From: Microbaculum marinum
GTDB lineage: Bacteria; Pseudomonadota; Alphaproteobacteria; Rhizobiales; Tepidamorphaceae
Assembly: GCF_042646165.1 (NCBI RefSeq)
Contig: NZ_JBHRTC010000008.1
Strand: one strand, 5' to 3'
Length of the DNA: 64,000 bases
The notes under the pieces were generated by a model, which saw nothing but the letters and a program-made list of their open reading frames with translations, was not told where the DNA came from and made no database searches. This document shows positions 60,497 through 64,000 of this stretch, piece by piece (positions within the stretch are counted from its first letter, which is position 1; the number at the start of each line of letters is the position of its first letter). The translations under genes and the position numbers were made by a program.

Positions 60497-61567
60497 ATGA
60501 CCGTCTTCTCGACAGAATCCTTCGCCGACCACGAGCAGGTGGTGTTCGTCAGCGATGCGCCGAGCGGGCTGCGGGCCATCATCGCCGTTCACGACACCTC
60601 GCTCGGGCCGGGCATCGGCGGCTGCCGCATGTACCCCTATGCCTCGGAGGAAGAGGCGCTGCGCGACGTGCTGCGGCTGTCGCGCGGGATGACCTTCAAG
60701 GCGGCGGCGGCCGGCCTGGACTACGGCGGCGCCAAGGCCGTCATAATCGGCGATCCGAAGACCGCGAAGACGCCGGCGCTGCTGCGCGCGATGGGCGTGG
60801 CCGTCGACCGGCTCGGCGGGCGCTACGTCACCGCGGAGGACGTCGGCACGACGGTTGACGACTTCGCCGAGGTCCGCAAGACGACGCGTCACGTCGTCGG
60901 GTTGCCGGCCGAACTCGGCGGCAGCGGCGATCCCTCGCCGACGACGGCGCTCGGCGTGTTCATCGGTCTCGGCGCCGCCGCCCGGTACCGCTGGGGATCG
61001 CACCGGCTGGCCGGCAGGACCGTCGCGGTGCAGGGGCTCGGCAATGTCGGCTGGCACCTGTGCCGCCTCCTTGCCGACGCCGACGCCGCGCTGGTCGTGT
61101 CCGACATCGACCCGGGCCGGGCGGCGCAGGCCGCGTCCGCGTACGGCGCCAGAGTCGTCGAGCCGGAGGCGATCTATGCGGCCGATGCAGACATCTTCGC
61201 CCCCTGCGCGATGGGCGCCATCATCGATGACGGGACAATCGACGCCCTCAGGGCCGGCATCGTCGGCGGCGCGGCCAACAACCAGCTTGCCCGGCAGGAG
61301 CACGGGTTCCGGCTGCGCGACCGTGGCATCCTCTATGCGCCCGATTTCGTCATCAACGCCGCAGGCATGATCCGCGTCGCCTCGGAGATCGACGGATTCG
61401 ACCAGGCCCTCGTCGACCGCAGGGTCGCCAGGATCGCCACGACCCTGCAGGCGATCTTCGAGCGGGCCGACGCGGACGCCATCACCACGGAGGCGGCGGC
61501 GATGGATATTGCCGGCCAGCGTCTTCGCGCCGCCCGCGCGCGCAATGCCGCCGCGCTGGCCACCTGA
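60497..61567 (+). CDS. Leucine dehydrogenase (Glu/Leu/Phe/Val dehydrogenase family)
   Basis: This 356-residue NAD-dependent enzyme has the catalytic Lys in GMTFKAAAAGLDYGGAKAVI, GPGIGGCRMYPY near residue 36, the nucleotide-binding AVQGLGNVGWHLCRLLADADAALVVSDID and FAPCAMGAII. It oxidatively deaminates leucine, valine or isoleucine to the matching 2-oxoacid. With the E1/E2 genes and the AidB-type dehydrogenase this makes the first steps of branched-chain amino acid breakdown. The next gene follows 14 bases after its stop. Confidence 0.92.
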   Translation: MTVFSTESFADHEQVVFVSDAPSGLRAIIAVHDTSLGPGIGGCRMYPYASEEEALRDVLRLSRGMTFKAAAAGLDYGGAKAVIIGDPKTAKTPALLRAMGVAVDRLGGRYVTAEDVGTTVDDFAEVRKTTRHVVGLPAELGGSGDPSPTTALGVFIGLGAAARYRWGSHRLAGRTVAVQGLGNVGWHLCRLLADADAALVVSDIDPGRAAQAASAYGARVVEPEAIYAADADIFAPCAMGAIIDDGTIDALRAGIVGGAANNQLARQEHGFRLRDRGILYAPDFVINAAGMIRVASEIDGFDQALVDRRVARIATTLQAIFERADADAITTEAAAMDIAGQRLRAARARNAAALAT

Positions 61568-61581
61568 CCGGGGCCGGCAGG

Positions 61582-62712
61582 ATGGAAGCGGGGGCGATTG
61601 CGGTCCTGGACGCGCTTGTGGGCTTCGACACGACCTCGCGCCGTTCCAATCTGGAACTGGTCGACTGGGTCGTCGCCCACGTGGAGCGCCATGATGCACG
61701 GGTTCGGGTGACCTACGACGATACCCGCACCAAGGCGAACGTCCTGGCGAGCTTCGGCCCGGCCGACGCCGCGGGCGTGGTGCTGTCCGGCCACACCGAC
61801 GTGGTGCCGGTCGATTCGCAGGACTGGTCGACGGATCCGTTCACGCTCAGCGAGCGCGACGGGCGGCTCTACGGTCGCGGGACGGCGGACATGAAGGGCT
61901 TCGTCGCCTGCTGCCTGGCTGCCGTTGCCGGGATTTCGGAGGCGGAGCTGAAGCGACCCATCCACATCGCCCTCAGCTACGACGAGGAGATCGGCTGCTT
62001 CGGCGTTCCCCGCCTGATCGAGGACATGCTGCGCCACGAGGCGAAGCCGGCCCTGGCGATCATCGGCGAGCCGACCGGCATGCGGATCGGCGACCGACAC
62101 CGGGGCTATTGCGGCTTCCGCTCCACCTTCACCGGCAAGGCGGCCCATTCCAGCGATCCGAGCGCCGGAGCGAGTGCGATCTATCCTGCCTCGGCGCTCG
62201 TCGCGATGCTGCGTTCGATGAGCGAGGGCGGCGCCCGGCGGGCCGGCCGCACGACCTTCAACGTCGGGCGCATCGACGGCGGCGCCGCGATGAACATCGT
62301 GCCGAACCTTTGCAAGGTCATCTGGGAGTTCCGGCCTGCGCCGGACGAGGACGTCGCCGGCCTGCGGGGCATGATCGAGGCCTTCATCGCCCGCATGACG
62401 CCGGCAAACGTCGGCCATGCCACCGAGGTCGTGGCCTGGGTCCCTCCGCTGCCGCGTGATCCCGTCGACGAGGCGATCGCCATCGTCGAGACCTGCGGCG
62501 GCCTGGGCCCCTCGGCGATGATGCCGTTCGGTACCGAGGCCGGCTTCTTCCGGGACGCCGGCATTCCGGCCCTGGTCTGTGGCCCGGGCTCGATCGAGCA
62601 GGCCCACCAGCCCGACGAATGGATCGCCGTGGAACAGATCGACTCCGCCACGCGCTTTCTCGGACGTGTCGCGACCTGGGCGTCGGCAGGGCAGGCGGCC
62701 TCGCCAGGCTGA
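61582..62712 (+). CDS. M20 family deacylase, ArgE-like, copy 2
   Basis: This 376-residue zinc amidohydrolase is paralogous to the one at 5959-7110. Shared features include VGFDTTSRRSNLELVDWV, SGHTDVV, GRGTADMKGFVACCL, YDEEIGCFGVPRL and IGEPTGM. Middle-domain residues AAHSSDPSAGASAIYPA are typical of ArgE. It is cotranscribed with leucine dehydrogenase, so it may free an N-acyl branched-chain amino acid for breakdown, or act as acetylornithine deacetylase. The active-site ligands look intact. Confidence 0.9.
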   Translation: MEAGAIAVLDALVGFDTTSRRSNLELVDWVVAHVERHDARVRVTYDDTRTKANVLASFGPADAAGVVLSGHTDVVPVDSQDWSTDPFTLSERDGRLYGRGTADMKGFVACCLAAVAGISEAELKRPIHIALSYDEEIGCFGVPRLIEDMLRHEAKPALAIIGEPTGMRIGDRHRGYCGFRSTFTGKAAHSSDPSAGASAIYPASALVAMLRSMSEGGARRAGRTTFNVGRIDGGAAMNIVPNLCKVIWEFRPAPDEDVAGLRGMIEAFIARMTPANVGHATEVVAWVPPLPRDPVDEAIAIVETCGGLGPSAMMPFGTEAGFFRDAGIPALVCGPGSIEQAHQPDEWIAVEQIDSATRFLGRVATWASAGQAASPG

Positions 62713-62852
62713 CCTTTACCGCGCGGGCGGCGTCTGCTAGCTAGCCGGAGGCCATATCGAGCACCGTCTCGTCGACCTTTCCAGGACACGGTCCGAGGGC
62801 ACGGCACCGTCCGCGCCTCGCCAGCCGAGGTCCCAAGAGCGAGACCGATCCC

Positions 62853-63230
62853 ATGTCCTCCGCAGACATTCCCGGCTTCCGGTTCGGCCGGATCGCCGCG
62901 ACCCTTCCCGTTGCCGACATGGCCCGGGCCGAAGCGTTCTATGCCGGCGTCCTGGGCTTCCGGAAGGTATTCGAGAACGGCGAGCCCGTCGGCTTCATGA
63001 TCCTGAAGCGCGACGCCGCCGAGCTGCATCTCACCCTCCAGAAGGACCGCGCCGCGGCACCCTTCAACATCGCGCACATGATGGTCGAGGACGTCGACGC
63101 GCTGCACGCCCTGTGCCGCGCCCACGGACTTCGCATCGTCAAGGGACTGCGCGACCAGGACTACGGGCTGCGCGCCTTCGTGTTCGAGGACCCGGACGGC
63201 AACCGGATCGACGTCGGCCAGCAGCTCTGA
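62853..63230 (+). CDS. VOC family (glyoxalase/bleomycin resistance) protein
   Basis: This 125-residue protein has the beta-alpha-beta-beta-beta vicinal oxygen chelate fold in two halves: TLPVADMARAEAFYAGVLGFRKVF first and then HMMVEDVDALHALCRAHGLRIVKGLRDQDYGLRAFVFEDPDGNRIDVGQ. The final Glu-Asp-Pro-Asp-Gly-Asn motif (FEDPDGN) is a hallmark of the fold. Substrate and metal are not predictable. It has no neighbours within the same operon. Confidence 0.9.
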   Translation: MSSADIPGFRFGRIAATLPVADMARAEAFYAGVLGFRKVFENGEPVGFMILKRDAAELHLTLQKDRAAAPFNIAHMMVEDVDALHALCRAHGLRIVKGLRDQDYGLRAFVFEDPDGNRIDVGQQL

Positions 63231-63322
63231 TCGCCCGCGGCCCGTGTCCGCGTCCGGCCGCCCTGATCCGCACCGCCTCCGTTCGCCCGCCGCCGCGGCG
63301 GCTTGCCATTTGCGGCGCGTTT

Positions 63323-63347
63323 AAATATGAAAGAAAAAGTCATATTT
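63323..63347. promoter_or_regulatory. Perfect palindrome before the gene at 63359
   Basis: AAATATGA (63323-63330) and TCATATTT (63340-63347) form a perfect 8-bp dyad with a 9-base A-rich spacer. The stretch is very A+T-rich in a 68% G+C region. It ends 11 bases before the ATG, so it can act as an operator or as a 5'-leader structure. Confidence 0.6.
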
Positions 63348-63358
63348 GAGAGCGGCAC

Positions 63359-63898
63359 ATGCACGACAACCATCACAGCCCCGGACATGCGGGGGTGCCG
63401 GCGACGCCCGTGGTCCACTGCGGCTACGACTGGCTCGAGACGCTGGCGCTGGAGCAGGTGCGCTGGCTGTGCATCGGCTACGGCAAGAACAGCTGCCTCG
63501 GCTGGGAAACGGCGATTGCCAGGGCGGAACTCATTCTCGGCGAGGAGCGCGGACCGCTGTTCTTCGCCGCGATCTCGCGGGTAATGGCCGCGATCCGCGG
63601 CGGCCGCAGGAGCCCGCTCGCCTATTCGGATCCTGCCTGTCCGGTCTGCAGCCGCAGCGTGCTCGATCCCGAGCGGGCGATCATGCGGGTGATCCGGGCG
63701 GCGCGTCGGAGGGATGGAACGGCGCTCGATTCTTACGCGTTCCTGATGCTCGAGGGCCAGAACCCGGCGGATCTGACGTCTGCGGCGCGCCGACTTGCCG
63801 TGGTGATGGAGCGCATCGAAGCGGAGCAGCAGGCGATCAACCGGTCCTGGCAGCGCCCGGCGCCACGGCCGCTGCCGGATGCCGCCGGACGGTCCTGA
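63359..63898 (+). CDS. Conserved-looking protein of unknown function with a CPVC motif
   Basis: This 179-residue protein I do not recognise. The start is His-rich (MHDNHHSPGHAG). The middle is helical (YDWLETLALEQVRWLCIGYGKNSCLGWETAIARAELILGEERG), and near residue 99 comes CPVC in DPACPVCSRSVLDPER, which with C48 and C38 could bind a metal or a redox pair. The C-terminus is helical and basic, ending in a Pro-rich tail. Codon use resembles the neighbours. The perfect palindrome just upstream suggests it is regulated on its own. Confidence 0.65.
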   Translation: MHDNHHSPGHAGVPATPVVHCGYDWLETLALEQVRWLCIGYGKNSCLGWETAIARAELILGEERGPLFFAAISRVMAAIRGGRRSPLAYSDPACPVCSRSVLDPERAIMRVIRAARRRDGTALDSYAFLMLEGQNPADLTSAARRLAVVMERIEAEQQAINRSWQRPAPRPLPDAAGRS

Positions 63899-63944
63899 GC
63901 CGGACCGCGGCAACGGACGGCAGCGACAGACGGACGGAGCGCGG

Positions 63945-64000
63945 ATGACCGACGGGGATGACAGCGACGGCAGGGGCACCGACAGCCCGGACACCGACCG
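63945..64000 (+). CDS. Possible 5' end of a further gene (partial)
   Basis: After GGAG at 63936-63939, an ATG at 63945 opens a frame to the window edge that begins MTDGDDSDGRGTDSPDT. The peptide is acidic and low-complexity. It lies 46 bases after the preceding stop on the same strand, so it may be the next gene of an operon. Too little sequence is available to say what it is. Confidence 0.3.
   Translation, partial: MTDGDDSDGRGTDSPDTD

Overview
The window is about 68% G+C, gene-dense and coded on both strands, with many 4-base ATGA start/stop overlaps. It looks like an alphaproteobacterial chromosome, most likely Hyphomicrobiales (Rhizobiales) or a close relative. The pointers are a SAM-II riboswitch in front of metZ, the metZ-apaG neighbourhood beside a double-length dCTP deaminase, a class I lysyl-tRNA synthetase, a DUF6460 membrane protein, and many CCCCTCCCC..GGGGAGGGG palindromes of the REP type. 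Two runs of N (12392-12460 and 12722-12774) are assembly gaps inside a repeat cluster. No phage genes, transposases, integrases, CRISPR array or rRNA were seen.

Layout. 1-7.1 kb: the tail of an indolepyruvate ferredoxin oxidoreductase-like gene, a TrpXYZ-type ABC transporter, a YciI protein, a thiolase-like/DUF35 fusion paired with an SCP2-type thiolase, and an M20 deacylase. 7.1-10.2 kb: a TRAP transporter (P-Q-M) behind a promoter flanked by two copies of a 10-bp site. 10.4-13 kb: tRNA-Arg(CCG), a small exported protein and a repeat mosaic carrying two orphan copies of the tail of the next gene. 12.9-19 kb: a cytoplasmic DMSO-reductase-family complex (SoeABC-like), a divergent LysR regulator and TusA, suggesting sulfur oxidation. 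19-25 kb: a flavin reductase-MarR fusion divergent from a NicX-like ring-cleavage dioxygenase, a hydrolase, an acyl-CoA-dehydrogenase-fold protein and an AMP-forming ligase, a probable N-heterocycle or aromatic degradation unit.

25-30 kb: trkH, apaG and metZ (SAM-II riboswitch plus attenuator), then dcd. 30-36 kb: a TetR/azoreductase pair with palindromic operators, then DNA-repair genes: an MBL-fold exonuclease and an ATP-dependent DNA ligase whose gene has taken in three REP palindromes in frame. 36-45 kb: DUF6460, an HDAC-family deacetylase, a MATE exporter, the cyoABCD quinol oxidase, and a DUF952-pyrD-arsC operon. 45-53.5 kb: an S24/LexA-like regulator, an SNase-like protein, class I LysRS, a TerB-like protein, hydrolase, sterol-desaturase-like and solute-binding proteins, and a large glycosyltransferase. 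53.5-62.7 kb: a branched-chain catabolic island with 2-oxoacid dehydrogenase E1beta-E1alpha-E2, an AidB-type acyl-CoA dehydrogenase, an AraC regulator, AlaX, leucine dehydrogenase and a second ArgE-like deacylase. 62.8-64 kb: a VOC protein and an unrecognised Cys-containing protein behind a perfect palindrome.

How the genes fit together: leucine dehydrogenase makes branched 2-oxoacids, the E1/E2 complex converts them to acyl-CoAs, and an acyl-CoA dehydrogenase can continue the breakdown. No E3 subunit is present here. The SoeABC-like complex with TusA would feed electrons from sulfur compounds into the quinone pool that cyoABCD oxidises.
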